A stretch of DNA of 64,000 nt, taken from assembly GCA_049889095.1 (NCBI GenBank), contig JBLJFK010000001.1; one strand, given 5' to 3'. The number at the start of each line of letters is the position of its first letter. Position 1 is the stretch's first letter. Under the pieces are notes generated by a model. It was not told where the DNA came from. It made no database searches and saw only the letters and a program-made list of their open reading frames with translations. Positions 1-8,004 of the stretch are shown one piece after another. This DNA is from Ewingella sp049889095. GTDB lineage: Bacteria; Pseudomonadota; Gammaproteobacteria; Enterobacterales; Enterobacteriaceae. A program made the position numbers and the translations under genes.

Positions 1-794
1 GAAATCGCAGTAAAACCATTGTGGATCGCATGTGCGCCGGCCAGACCTGCGTTCTCAAAACCTAGTCCGGACAGCAGCGTATTGGCTTCAACCACGGCTT
101 CAACCGCTGGGGTCACCAGTTTTTGCTCCACGGCGGTATAGGCACTGTAGCCATAAGTCAGCAAGGTTTTCTCACAGGCTTCGGCAATCGCCATACCGGC
201 GATCGTCGGGTCACCGCCCACCATAGATTGTGAATGCGAACGCAGTACGGCCTGCGCTTCGACGAAGGTCGCCAGACCATCCGCAATACCGGACGCAAAC
301 AGACGCACCGGCGCCTGCGCGCAAACCTGTGTATCCACCAGCACCAGATCCGGGTTTTTATCGTAGAAACGGTAGGTATCGAACACGCCTTCATCGGTAT
401 AAATTACCGAGAGCGCACTGCATGGTGCATCGGTAGAAGCCACGGTCGGGACAATCACCACATTTTGTTTCAGTTCGTCAGCAATGGCTTTGGCAGTATC
501 GAGCGTCTTACCCCCCCCCAGGCCGACCACAACATGAGTCCCAGCTTTACGGGCAATCTCAGCCAGACGGGTGATCTCATTCGATGACGCTTCGCCCTTA
601 AATTTCTCATAGTGGAATGGCACTTCGGCTTTTTTCAATGACGCTTTAACGCGATCGCCAATAATGCCCCACACCATATCATCGGCTATCAGCAGAGACT
701 TGCCCCCCAGTGCAGGCAAGTACTCACCAAGTTCATCCAGCACGCCGCTACCTTGTACGTATTTTCGTGGCGAAGAGAAGATAAATTTACTCAT
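1..794 (-). CDS. gldA: Glycerol dehydrogenase, 3' end cut by window edge
   Basis: An open minus-strand frame runs from ATG at 794 off the left edge, giving about 264 residues of an iron-type alcohol dehydrogenase. Translation shows the NAD-binding GLGGGKTLDTAK motif, the STDAPCSALSVIYTDEG stretch typical of GldA/DhaD, an Asp in SGIADGLATFVEA and a His in HAIHNGFTAI that correspond to family zinc ligands. GldA oxidises glycerol to dihydroxyacetone with NAD+ in the cytoplasm. An AAAGAGGT ribosome site precedes the start. The GGG motif is encoded through a run of nine G (511-519 on the complementary strand), which is in frame here. The family is clear; the choice between gldA and dhaD-type paralogues is less so. 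Confidence 0.88.
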   Translation of the reverse strand, partial: MSKFIFSSPRKYVQGSGVLDELGEYLPALGGKSLLIADDMVWGIIGDRVKASLKKAEVPFHYEKFKGEASSNEITRLAEIARKAGTHVVVGLGGGKTLDTAKAIADELKQNVVIVPTVASTDAPCSALSVIYTDEGVFDTYRFYDKNPDLVLVDTQVCAQAPVRLFASGIADGLATFVEAQAVLRSHSQSMVGGDPTIAGMAIAEACEKTLLTYGYSAYTAVEQKLVTPAVEAVVEANTLLSGLGFENAGLAGAHAIHNGFTAI

Positions 795-856
795 AATAAT
801 GACCTCTTTCGTTGAAAAACTCACCTCGAGACTATCCTACTGTACTGTAAATTCAC

Positions 857-874
857 ATTATTAAATCTAATAAT
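857..874. promoter_or_regulatory. Perfect inverted repeat upstream of gldA
   Basis: ATTATTA and TAATAAT flank a 4-base spacer, about 63 bases upstream of the gldA start. It is AT-rich and could be an operator or just a palindrome near the promoter. No regulator is assigned. The rest of 795-1105 shows no gene that I can support. Confidence 0.3.
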
Positions 875-1105
875 GATCGCATGGAATGGTAAGAAAAAAA
901 CATTAGCGTAATTTACGTAATGAAAATCATTATCCCTTAGAGTCAACCCTTCTAATCTAAGCTTTTAGCTATCAAATCTATCAATAAAAGCGACTTTTAC
1001 TTATCAAAAGAGTCCGTAGAATGTTTCGTATTGGCAGCACGATGTAAGCAGTTGCAAACGATTCAGCTCGCTGTTAGCCATCCTGTTTAACTTTAACTTT
1101 AATGA

Positions 1106-1217
1106 ATTCCCAAATAGTTAGCGTTGTATCAAAGCAGCAAGAGAACCCATGGTGATGAGCTGACTAAGGTTAGTGAATACCGCTAACGCAGATACAACAC
1201 CCTATATGACGGAATTG
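1106..1217 (+). repeat. Degenerate ERIC element
   Basis: The left end (ATTCCCAAATAGTTAGCGTTG) and right end (GCTAACGCAGATACAAC followed by TATATGACGG) match the outer arms of the enterobacterial repetitive intergenic consensus, and GATGAGCTGACTAAGGTTAG matches its centre. The element lies immediately in front of the 60-aa ORF, so it would be part of that gene's leader. It is the most diverged of the four copies in the window. Confidence 0.6.
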
Positions 1218-1226
1218 AGGGATAAC

Positions 1227-1409
1227 ATGTATAACTTCCAGCGTTACCAGGCAAAAGAATTAGCTCTTGCATACATGAGCGGCAAGTCGCATGACTTTTC
1301 GCCGCAAGAGTTTTTACAGCAAGTCAGAAAGATGGAGAAATCCTTCGAAGCCTTGATGAGAACAGGTCATGAACCTTCGCAGCGAGAAGTGCTGGTAAAA
1401 GCATTCTGA
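1227..1409 (+). CDS. Small hypothetical protein, 60 aa
   Basis: The frame encodes MYNFQRYQAKELALAYMSG and ends REVLVKAF, a basic, helix-rich small cytoplasmic protein without Cys, signal or membrane segment. I prefer ATG 1227 because GAGGG lies six bases upstream; the longer frame opening at GTG 1173 would place its first residues inside an ERIC element. No family was recognised with certainty. It stands alone, between gldA and opgD, both on the other strand. Good RBS and enterobacterial codon use support a real gene. Confidence 0.6.
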   Translation: MYNFQRYQAKELALAYMSGKSHDFSPQEFLQQVRKMEKSFEALMRTGHEPSQREVLVKAF

Positions 1410-1500
1410 ACAATTTGTTTGATAAATGCAGTATTGTTGAGGTCTCCTGTGTCGGGTAAATCAGCAAGAATAAGCGTCTACTTCATCTGCGAAAAGAAGT

Positions 1501-1537
1501 AAAAAAGAAGCCCAGCTCGGAAGAGACGGGGCTTTGT
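1501..1537 (-). terminator. Probable terminator of opgD
   Basis: On the minus strand AAGCCC and GGGCTT form a stem (interrupted internally) followed by CTTCTTTTTT. It lies about 40 bases after the opgD stop codon. Confidence 0.55.
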
Positions 1538-1572
1538 CATTAATGACCTTTTGGCAACGGCGCGAATCGCGG

Positions 1573-3228
1573 TTAGCTCATCTGCCGGTCATCGATATAA
1601 CGGCGCTGGTCTGGCGCTGGCGGGAAGTACTGATAAAGCCAGGTCTCAGTTAGCGCGGTGTTGCCCGTTTTAATATACATTCGCAATTCAACCGGCTCGA
1701 CTGAATCGCTATCCGGATACCAGTCGAACAGGATGCGATAGCCATCAAACGGCTGCACATACAGAATTTCGATATCTTTAATTTTACCTGATGACACGTT
1801 GATCACCGGCGCCAGGCCTTTATCCGCGTTGGCTTTCAAATCACCGCCAATAAAATCAACGGCGAAACGGCGTGCCCAGACGTTCGGGTAGTGTTCCCCC
1901 GGTGCCCATCCTTCCGGGAAGCCGCCCATGCCAGTGCGGGTTGCCAACACGTTGGCTAGCGGGCTGCGCTCTGGTGGCGTGCTGCTCCAGTAGAGCTTAT
2001 AGCTGAAATCAAACGAGTCGCCAGCTTTGACCGGTTTTTCCGGCTGCCAAAAGCAGACAATGTTATCCAGCGTTTCGCCGGTGGTCGGGATCTCCAGCAG
2101 ATTAAGCGCCCCTTTCCCCCAGTTTCCTACCGGTTCAACCCACAAGCTCGGGCGTTTGTTGTACCAACCAATCACGTCCTGATAATTATTGAACTCATGA
2201 TCCAGCTGTAACAAACCGAACCCTTTCGGGTTTTCATCAGCAAATGCGTTGAACTGCAACTTCTTCGGATTATTCAGCGGACGACAGACCCATTCGCCAT
2301 TGCCACGCCACATCGCCAAACGGTCTGAGTCATGAATCTGTGGGTGAATAGTGTCGCAGCGGCCACGCTCGCTGGTGCCACAGCTGTACATGCTGGTCAT
2401 TGGCGAGATGCCGAGCTGTTTGATGTCTTTACGGGCGTTGATGTGCTTTTCGATTTCCATCACCACGCGGGTGGGTTCACAGTGAATGATGAAGCGATAA
2501 GCGCCCGTTATACTCGGACCATCGAGCAGCGCGTAAACAGTGAAAGTGGTATCGCCCGGTTTTGGCCTGTCAAACCAGAAAGCGGTAAAGTCCGGGAACT
2601 CTTCAGGCACGCCTGCGAAAGTATCTACCGCTACGCCACGTGCTGACAGGCCGTACTGATAGGTGTCATCAACCGCACGGAAGTAGCTGGCACCGAGGAA
2701 CGATACCACGTCACGGCGGGTCAGCTCAGGCGCTTTATTAACTTTAAATCCAGCAAATCCGAGGTTGGTAATACCTTCGAGCTGTTCGGTTTTCACGCCC
2801 GCATCATGGTACTTGAACAGCTCCGGACGGAAGTGAATTTCGCGAGCCAGATGCTGGTCTGCATCCACCGAATACATACATACCCGGCGCTTGAAGCCCA
2901 TGCCGACGTGGAACAACTCAACGTCGAGCTGACGATTCGGCAAGTCATTCCACAGTGAGTGATCGTGATCGTACTGAATGGCGTTATACGCCTGCGGCGT
3001 TAGTTCAGCCAGCGTCTGCGGCAGAGGCTGAGGCGGACCACCAAAAGGTTGCGAAGCGAGGGAGCTGGCCATCTTTTGCAGTACGGAGAAGTCGAAAGTG
3101 GTGGCACCACCGTCCGCTACGTTTTCCTGCGCTGCCGCAGCAGATCGCGTGAACACTGATGCCATCGTTGGCACCCCGCAGTAGGCGGCAAACGCCATTG
3201 ACGCTTTGATAAATGCTCTTCGTTCCAT
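1573..3228 (-). CDS. opgD: Glucan biosynthesis protein D (OpgD/MdoD)
   Basis: 551 residues, the normal OpgD length. It is a periplasmic protein that controls the backbone structure of osmoregulated periplasmic glucans. The N-terminus MERRAFIKAS is a twin-arginine signal (RRxFIK) followed by a hydrophobic stretch and an AAAAQ cleavage region. Diagnostic stretches include REIHFRPELFKY, YFRAVDDTYQYGLSARG, MTSMYSCGTSERGRCDTIHP, YNKRPSLWVEP and the C-terminal LYQYFPPAPDQRRYIDD. The frame is open 30 codons upstream, but ATG 3228 begins at the conserved Tat signal. The gene is monocistronic and followed by a terminator. Assignment from overall similarity to E. coli MdoD is very secure. Confidence 0.96.
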   Translation of the reverse strand: MERRAFIKASMAFAAYCGVPTMASVFTRSAAAAQENVADGGATTFDFSVLQKMASSLASQPFGGPPQPLPQTLAELTPQAYNAIQYDHDHSLWNDLPNRQLDVELFHVGMGFKRRVCMYSVDADQHLAREIHFRPELFKYHDAGVKTEQLEGITNLGFAGFKVNKAPELTRRDVVSFLGASYFRAVDDTYQYGLSARGVAVDTFAGVPEEFPDFTAFWFDRPKPGDTTFTVYALLDGPSITGAYRFIIHCEPTRVVMEIEKHINARKDIKQLGISPMTSMYSCGTSERGRCDTIHPQIHDSDRLAMWRGNGEWVCRPLNNPKKLQFNAFADENPKGFGLLQLDHEFNNYQDVIGWYNKRPSLWVEPVGNWGKGALNLLEIPTTGETLDNIVCFWQPEKPVKAGDSFDFSYKLYWSSTPPERSPLANVLATRTGMGGFPEGWAPGEHYPNVWARRFAVDFIGGDLKANADKGLAPVINVSSGKIKDIEILYVQPFDGYRILFDWYPDSDSVEPVELRMYIKTGNTALTETWLYQYFPPAPDQRRYIDDRQMS

Positions 3229-3634
3229 GCAAGAAGGGTTTCCTGTGCCAGACGGTAAGTTATCCGTGAGTGTCGCCGCCGAAAGGCAATGTGCCGGACT
3301 GGCGCGAAAGACATCCACGGGATGTGAAAATTACGACCTCAAGGCTAACGTAAAATTCACATGGCGAGTACCATAAAATTAAGAACTTTCAGCTAAAAAT
3401 AGCTTGCACAGGATGACGCTTCCGATATGTGAGATCACCACTGCAGGCAGGACACACGGCGACTGACATAAAACGTAAGTAACGCTTACAGAACTTTTAT
3501 CTGCTATTCAAAAAAACCTCTCGGCGTCTTTTTTAAGATGAATCTGTTACTTTTAAAGTTAATGAATGGTTATGAAAATATTAATCATTATGGAGCCAGT
3601 CACTTTCTTTGATTTTCTTTTCAAGGAGTCCCCG
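3229..3634. other. Intergenic region opgD / CoA-transferase
   Basis: About 400 bases between divergent genes. It is AT-rich near 3480-3580. I see no gene, convincing operator or repeat in it. Confidence 0.5.
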
Positions 3635-5053
3635 ATGTCAGATCCTCAAATTCCACAATGGACCCGGTCTCTGTATTCACAATTAACCACAACCGCCAAT
3701 GCCCCCCTGCCGGCTGAGTTGCAGGTCAGCGGTACCGGTCATTTTCCTTGCGCCTATCCGGTCACAGAATTTGCCACCGCGTCGATTGCGTTAGCGTCTA
3801 TGGCGTTAGCCGCATTAATGATTGAAAGCGGTGTGCCTGTACCGTCGATTGATGTGGACCGGCGGCGAGCCTCACTGTGGTTCTCCACCAGTTTCTCACC
3901 CCGTGGTTGGGCCTTGCCGCCCGTGTGGGATGCCATCGCCGGTGATTACGTCACGGCAGACGGCTGGATCCGGCTGCATACCAATGCGCCAGCGCACCGT
4001 AAGGTGGTCGAAACGGTGCTCGGTCATCACCCTGATCGGCAGTCACTGGCTTTGGTCGTAAAAAAATGGCATAAGCAGGCGCTGGAACAGGCTATCGTTG
4101 AGAGTGCGGGCTGCGCAGCACAAATGCGCAGCCCGCAGGAGTGGCAACAACACATTCAGGGAAAAAGCGTGGCGCAGGAACCCCTGTTCCAGCATGCTTT
4201 TTTTTCTGCCCAGCCCAAACCTGACTGGCCGGTGTCAGGCCAGCGTCCCCTACAGGGCATTCGCGTTCTGGATCTCACGCGTATTATTGCCGGTCCTGTC
4301 GCGACACGTTTTCTGGCCGGCTTCGGTGCCGACGTATTGCGCATTGATCCGTTCGGCTGGGACGAAGCCAGCCAGGAACCGGAGGTTACTCTGGGGAAAC
4401 GCTGTGCCAGGCTCAATCTGCATAATCGGCAGGACAGGCATACTTTCGAACAGTTACTGCGTGAAGCAGACGTCATCGTTCATGGCTACCGCGCCGGTGC
4501 ACTGCAAAAATTAGGTTACGGAACTGAGCAGCGACGCATGTTGTCACCGGGGCTGGTTGATGTCTGTCTGAATGCCTACGGTTGGAGTGGGCCGTGGCGT
4601 GAAAGACGCGGGTTCGACAGTCTGGTGCAGATGAGTTGCGGTATCGCCGAACAGGGCAGGCGCTGGGCCGATAGCCAGAAACCGTTCCCGCTGCCGGTAC
4701 AAGGGCTGGATCACGCCACCGGCTATTTGATGGCTGCCACCGTTCTCCACGGATTAACCCAACGGCTACGCAGCGGTCAGGGCAGCGAAACGCGGCTGTC
4801 ACTGGCACGAACCGCCATCGAGCTGATGCAATGTTCCACGGCGGACAGCAGTAATCTGAATCCCGATATTGGACATACAGTGAAAAGCGATTACGCCTCC
4901 ACGCCGGAACATACTCAATGGGGCGAAGGATGGCGCTTGCTGCCACCGGTGATGCTGGCAGGAACGGCTATGACATGGGATTTTGCAGCATCAACGCTGG
5001 GTTCGGCGCAGGCGGAGTGGAGGGAAACGGCGGTGAAAAAGTCTCAGTATTGA
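3635..5053 (+). CDS. Family III CoA-transferase (CaiB/BaiF-like)
   Basis: 472 residues. The C-terminal half carries the family III pattern: GIRVLDLTRIIAGPVATRFLAGFGADVLRID, then LGKRCARLNLHN, and GLDHATGYLMAAT with Asp359 at the place of the family's catalytic aspartate. Such enzymes move CoA between acyl-CoA esters and free acids. The N-terminal ~200 residues look like a degenerate second copy of the fold, as in fused CaiB-type proteins. The start at ATG 3635 has AAGGAG eight bases upstream. A PLP decarboxylase follows 72 bases downstream on the same strand, suggesting a two-gene operon. The acyl substrate cannot be read from sequence. Confidence 0.8.
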   Translation: MSDPQIPQWTRSLYSQLTTTANAPLPAELQVSGTGHFPCAYPVTEFATASIALASMALAALMIESGVPVPSIDVDRRRASLWFSTSFSPRGWALPPVWDAIAGDYVTADGWIRLHTNAPAHRKVVETVLGHHPDRQSLALVVKKWHKQALEQAIVESAGCAAQMRSPQEWQQHIQGKSVAQEPLFQHAFFSAQPKPDWPVSGQRPLQGIRVLDLTRIIAGPVATRFLAGFGADVLRIDPFGWDEASQEPEVTLGKRCARLNLHNRQDRHTFEQLLREADVIVHGYRAGALQKLGYGTEQRRMLSPGLVDVCLNAYGWSGPWRERRGFDSLVQMSCGIAEQGRRWADSQKPFPLPVQGLDHATGYLMAATVLHGLTQRLRSGQGSETRLSLARTAIELMQCSTADSSNLNPDIGHTVKSDYASTPEHTQWGEGWRLLPPVMLAGTAMTWDFAASTLGSAQAEWRETAVKKSQY

Positions 5054-5125
5054 TTCCTTTGGAAATCCGCTAACGTAATGCATCGTTAAACTCATCACCA
5101 GACCCTCACAAGGCTTATACAACCT

Positions 5126-6550
5126 ATGCATCCACTTCTTCAGCATGACTCCGACACGTTCGGTGATATTCTGCAACAGGCGCGTGATACAGCGGTGTCA
5201 TTTATTGATTCTCTGCCTGGCCGCTCGACTTGCCCTCCACTGAGTGCGCAGCAACTTAAAGCCGGAGACGATGTTCTGCCCGAGCAAGGCATAGGTGCCG
5301 CGGCTGCGATGAACCATTTTTGGGAAAAATATGCAGAAGGTATTTCAGCCAGCGCGGGGCCGCGCTATTTCGGTTTCGTGACCGGCGGGGGGACACCGGC
5401 CTCTTTGTCAGCCGACTGGTTGGTCAGCACTATCGACCAAAATGCTCAGCTGAATTTTGATACTGTTTCGCCGGCCATTGAGCTGGCAACCATCAATCAG
5501 CTAAAACAGCTACTTGGCCTGCCCGCCGATCAATGCGGCACGTTTGTCAGCGGAGCAACCATGGCGAACGTTGTCAGTATGGCGATTGCCCGTCAGTGGC
5601 TCGGCAGGCAGCGTGGAGTCGACATTGCACAGCAGGGTTTGCACGCGCTTGGCCCGCTGCGAGTACTGTCGGCGGCGGCGCATTCGAGCAGTGTGAAAGG
5701 TCTCAGTATATTGGGGATCGGCCGCGACGCACTTGAGAATGTCGCCACGCTGCACGGCAGTGAAGCCATTGACCCGCAGGCGTTGGAAGTCGCATTGCAG
5801 CAGCAACCGGATGCCCCGACGTTGGTGCTGGCCAGTGCCGGAACCGTCAATACCGTGGCCTTCGATGACATCCTGGCGTTACTTAAACTGCGCGATAAAT
5901 ATGGTTTTTGGTTGCACGTTGATGCTGCTTTTGGCGGTGTGGCGGCAGCCTCAGAGAAATTCGCTCACTTACTTGAAGGCTGGCAACAGGCAGACTCCAT
6001 TACGGTTGATGCGCATAAATGGCTAAACGTGCCCTATGACAGCGCGATTCAATTTACTCGCGAAGCCCATCTGGCGTTGCAGATTGACGTCTTCCAAAAC
6101 CATTCGGCGTATCTCATACCACCCAGTGTCCGTCCAGACAATTATCTGCACCTGACGCCGGAAAATTCCCGCCGCTTCCGCGCTTTGCCGGTGTGGATGG
6201 CGCTCAAAGCCTACGGACGCGCCGGACTGGCAGAGGTGGTGGAACGCAATGTAGGGCTTGCCGCCCTGTTCGCCCGCCACATTGACGTGATGAAAGGTTT
6301 TCGCCTGCTCGCACCGGTGACATTAAATGTGGTCTGTTTTGCGCTCGATGATGCAGATGGCAGTGCGCGGTCAGTCGTGCGCCGCAACCGCTTTCTGAAT
6401 TTGCTCGACCAGGCGGGCGTAGTGCGCTGCACCTCAACCTCACTCAACGGCAAACCCGGTATGCGTGCTGCGCTGGTTAACTGGATGACCAGTGAGCATG
6501 ATATTGAACTCACGCTGGCGTCGATCAAAGCCTGCCGCGCGGAGATGTAA
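5126..6550 (+). CDS. Group II PLP-dependent decarboxylase
   Basis: 474 residues of the glutamate/aromatic-amino-acid decarboxylase fold (type I PLP). The PLP lysine is Lys298 in TVDAHKWLNVPYDS; FVSGATMANVVSMAIAR, VLASAGTVNTVAFDD and LHVDAAFGG are cofactor-binding segments. Length fits an aromatic-L-amino-acid decarboxylase-like enzyme, but the substrate is not identifiable. Such proteins remove a carboxyl group from an amino acid to give an amine. The preceding CoA-transferase on the same strand suggests co-expression. No terminator was noticed after the stop. Confidence 0.8.
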   Translation: MHPLLQHDSDTFGDILQQARDTAVSFIDSLPGRSTCPPLSAQQLKAGDDVLPEQGIGAAAAMNHFWEKYAEGISASAGPRYFGFVTGGGTPASLSADWLVSTIDQNAQLNFDTVSPAIELATINQLKQLLGLPADQCGTFVSGATMANVVSMAIARQWLGRQRGVDIAQQGLHALGPLRVLSAAAHSSSVKGLSILGIGRDALENVATLHGSEAIDPQALEVALQQQPDAPTLVLASAGTVNTVAFDDILALLKLRDKYGFWLHVDAAFGGVAAASEKFAHLLEGWQQADSITVDAHKWLNVPYDSAIQFTREAHLALQIDVFQNHSAYLIPPSVRPDNYLHLTPENSRRFRALPVWMALKAYGRAGLAEVVERNVGLAALFARHIDVMKGFRLLAPVTLNVVCFALDDADGSARSVVRRNRFLNLLDQAGVVRCTSTSLNGKPGMRAALVNWMTSEHDIELTLASIKACRAEM

Positions 6551-7129
6551 ACTCAACGTAAGCTTAAAGCTCCAGCAGAAACACCGTTTTGCGATTTTGC
6601 AGCGGTGCCCTGCCAATCAGATGACAAAAAAAGATAATGAAATACGACACGTCGGCAAAACCGCACGGGTTGCCGACCGCTTCCACAGAACTACTGATAA
6701 AAAATACTGATGGTTTATCACATGCCCAGGCCTGGCCGTCTTAACTATCCACATTGGCATACTGACTGAATGTTCAGTAACAATATTGATGAATAATTTT
6801 TAAGCATTTTATGTTTGAATAATAAACCGACTCATCAATTTTTATGAGGGAAATCCTAACGTTTCATTAAACCCTTCCCGCTATGTGATTAGCACCATTA
6901 AGAATATTCCCAATCAGTGATGCCTATTGTTGTCCCTTCCCACTCCGTAGCGACTTAAAGCAAATTTAACTGGCTCACACAGGTTGCTATTTCACTAAAA
7001 AAAATCCTATGACTGCGCGGACTTTTGTTGCACAAAGATATAAGAAATACACATTTATAGCTTTCATCACCAGCAGTTATATACCACGCAAATATTATGA
7101 CGAACAGGGATGTCCCATGAGGATTAACG
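6551..7129. other. Long AT-rich leader upstream of rcsA
   Basis: A 580-base gap in front of rcsA. It is strongly AT-rich, as rcsA control regions silenced by H-NS tend to be, and contains an RcsAB-type box at 6899-6912. Short frames here have no RBS and look spurious. Confidence 0.55.
6899..6912 (+). promoter_or_regulatory. RcsAB box
   Basis: TAAGAATATTCCCA is nearly identical to the RcsAB box consensus (TAAGAATATTCCTA). It lies 217 bases upstream of rcsA, consistent with the known autoregulation of rcsA by RcsA/RcsB. Confidence 0.75.
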
Positions 7130-7756
7130 ATGCAAACAATAATTTTAGATTCATGCAGTTTTACCTGCCTTGGGCTAGTTCAGTCATTACGCGATAGCGG
7201 TATTCAGGCACAAAATGTCAGTTTTGTTCGTACTTTTGAACAGTTAAATTTAAGTCGTCTGGAAAATAAAACCGGGATGGTATTTATCAATGAAGCTTGT
7301 TTGCAACCCCATGATGAGAGTAAAGAGCAGATAAGAAATTTAATCAGTCAGTATCCGGAAACGTTGTTCTTTATTTTCATGTCGGAAATGCGGATCCATT
7401 TCGAAGAGTATGTATTCGTTAGAAGGAACGTCATTATTTCATCAAAATCAATTAAGACAATGACGCTTAATTTGTTGATTCGTAAATACTTGTATCATCA
7501 TGATTTAGCAGAACTTGAGTTTGCGATGTTGGATATTACCCCGGTGATGCTCAGCCGCAGCGAGTCCAATACGTTAAAAATGTGGATGTCAGGAGAAGGC
7601 ACGATTCAAATTTCGGATAAGTTGCACATTAAAGTAAAAACGGTTTCATCCTATAAAGGCAGTATCAAACGTAAAATAAAAACAGCAAATAAACATATTA
7701 TTTATCACGTCGTGCGCCTGAGCGATCAATTCACCGGCGGCATTTATGTCAACTAG
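7130..7756 (+). CDS. rcsA: Transcriptional activator RcsA
   Basis: 208 residues, matching RcsA of enterobacteria. RcsA is the unstable auxiliary regulator that pairs with RcsB to activate capsule (colanic acid type) genes and to repress flagella. Shared segments include MVFINEACL, ISQYPETLFFIFM, VRRNVIISSKSIK, and the C-terminal LuxR-type helix-turn-helix around residues 140-195 (MWMSGEGTIQIS, KTVSSYKGSIKRKIKT, HVVRLSDQ). The N-terminal receiver-like domain lacks a phosphorylation Asp motif. The start ATG 7130 follows GAGG with good spacing. Loss of a stable terminator is not evident. Assignment is secure. Confidence 0.95.
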   Translation: MQTIILDSCSFTCLGLVQSLRDSGIQAQNVSFVRTFEQLNLSRLENKTGMVFINEACLQPHDESKEQIRNLISQYPETLFFIFMSEMRIHFEEYVFVRRNVIISSKSIKTMTLNLLIRKYLYHHDLAELEFAMLDITPVMLSRSESNTLKMWMSGEGTIQISDKLHIKVKTVSSYKGSIKRKIKTANKHIIYHVVRLSDQFTGGIYVN

Positions 7757-7866
7757 TCGCTATTTTTATCTTAGGGGACAATGCATTAGCAGTGTTCTTT
7801 CGCAGATACTACAAAACGACCTGCCGGATTAATAACAAAAGTGAGATCTGGATCCCACTTATAGAT

Positions 7867-7893
7867 TCAATTTCCGCCATGAAATGCCGATAA
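7867..7893 (+). promoter_or_regulatory. FliA (sigma-28) promoter of chemoreceptor gene
   Basis: TCAATTTC, an 11-base spacer, then a perfect GCCGATAA -10 element. The consensus is TAAAGTTT-N11-GCCGATAA. The site lies about 112 bases before the chemoreceptor start at 8005. Confidence 0.75.
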
Positions 7894-8004
7894 CTGAGGA
7901 TGACGTTTTTGCGTCACGGCAGGTTTTGCCGTCAGGCAAACCTACATCGTTGTAGCGTGAGCTGCATAATTGCCGCACATGCACGATTAACAGAGCGGAA
8001 TAAT

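Noticed and set aside
511..519. Frameshift in gldA at the nine-G run
   Set aside because: Translation through exactly nine G gives the conserved GLGGGKTLDTAK motif, so the frame is intact.
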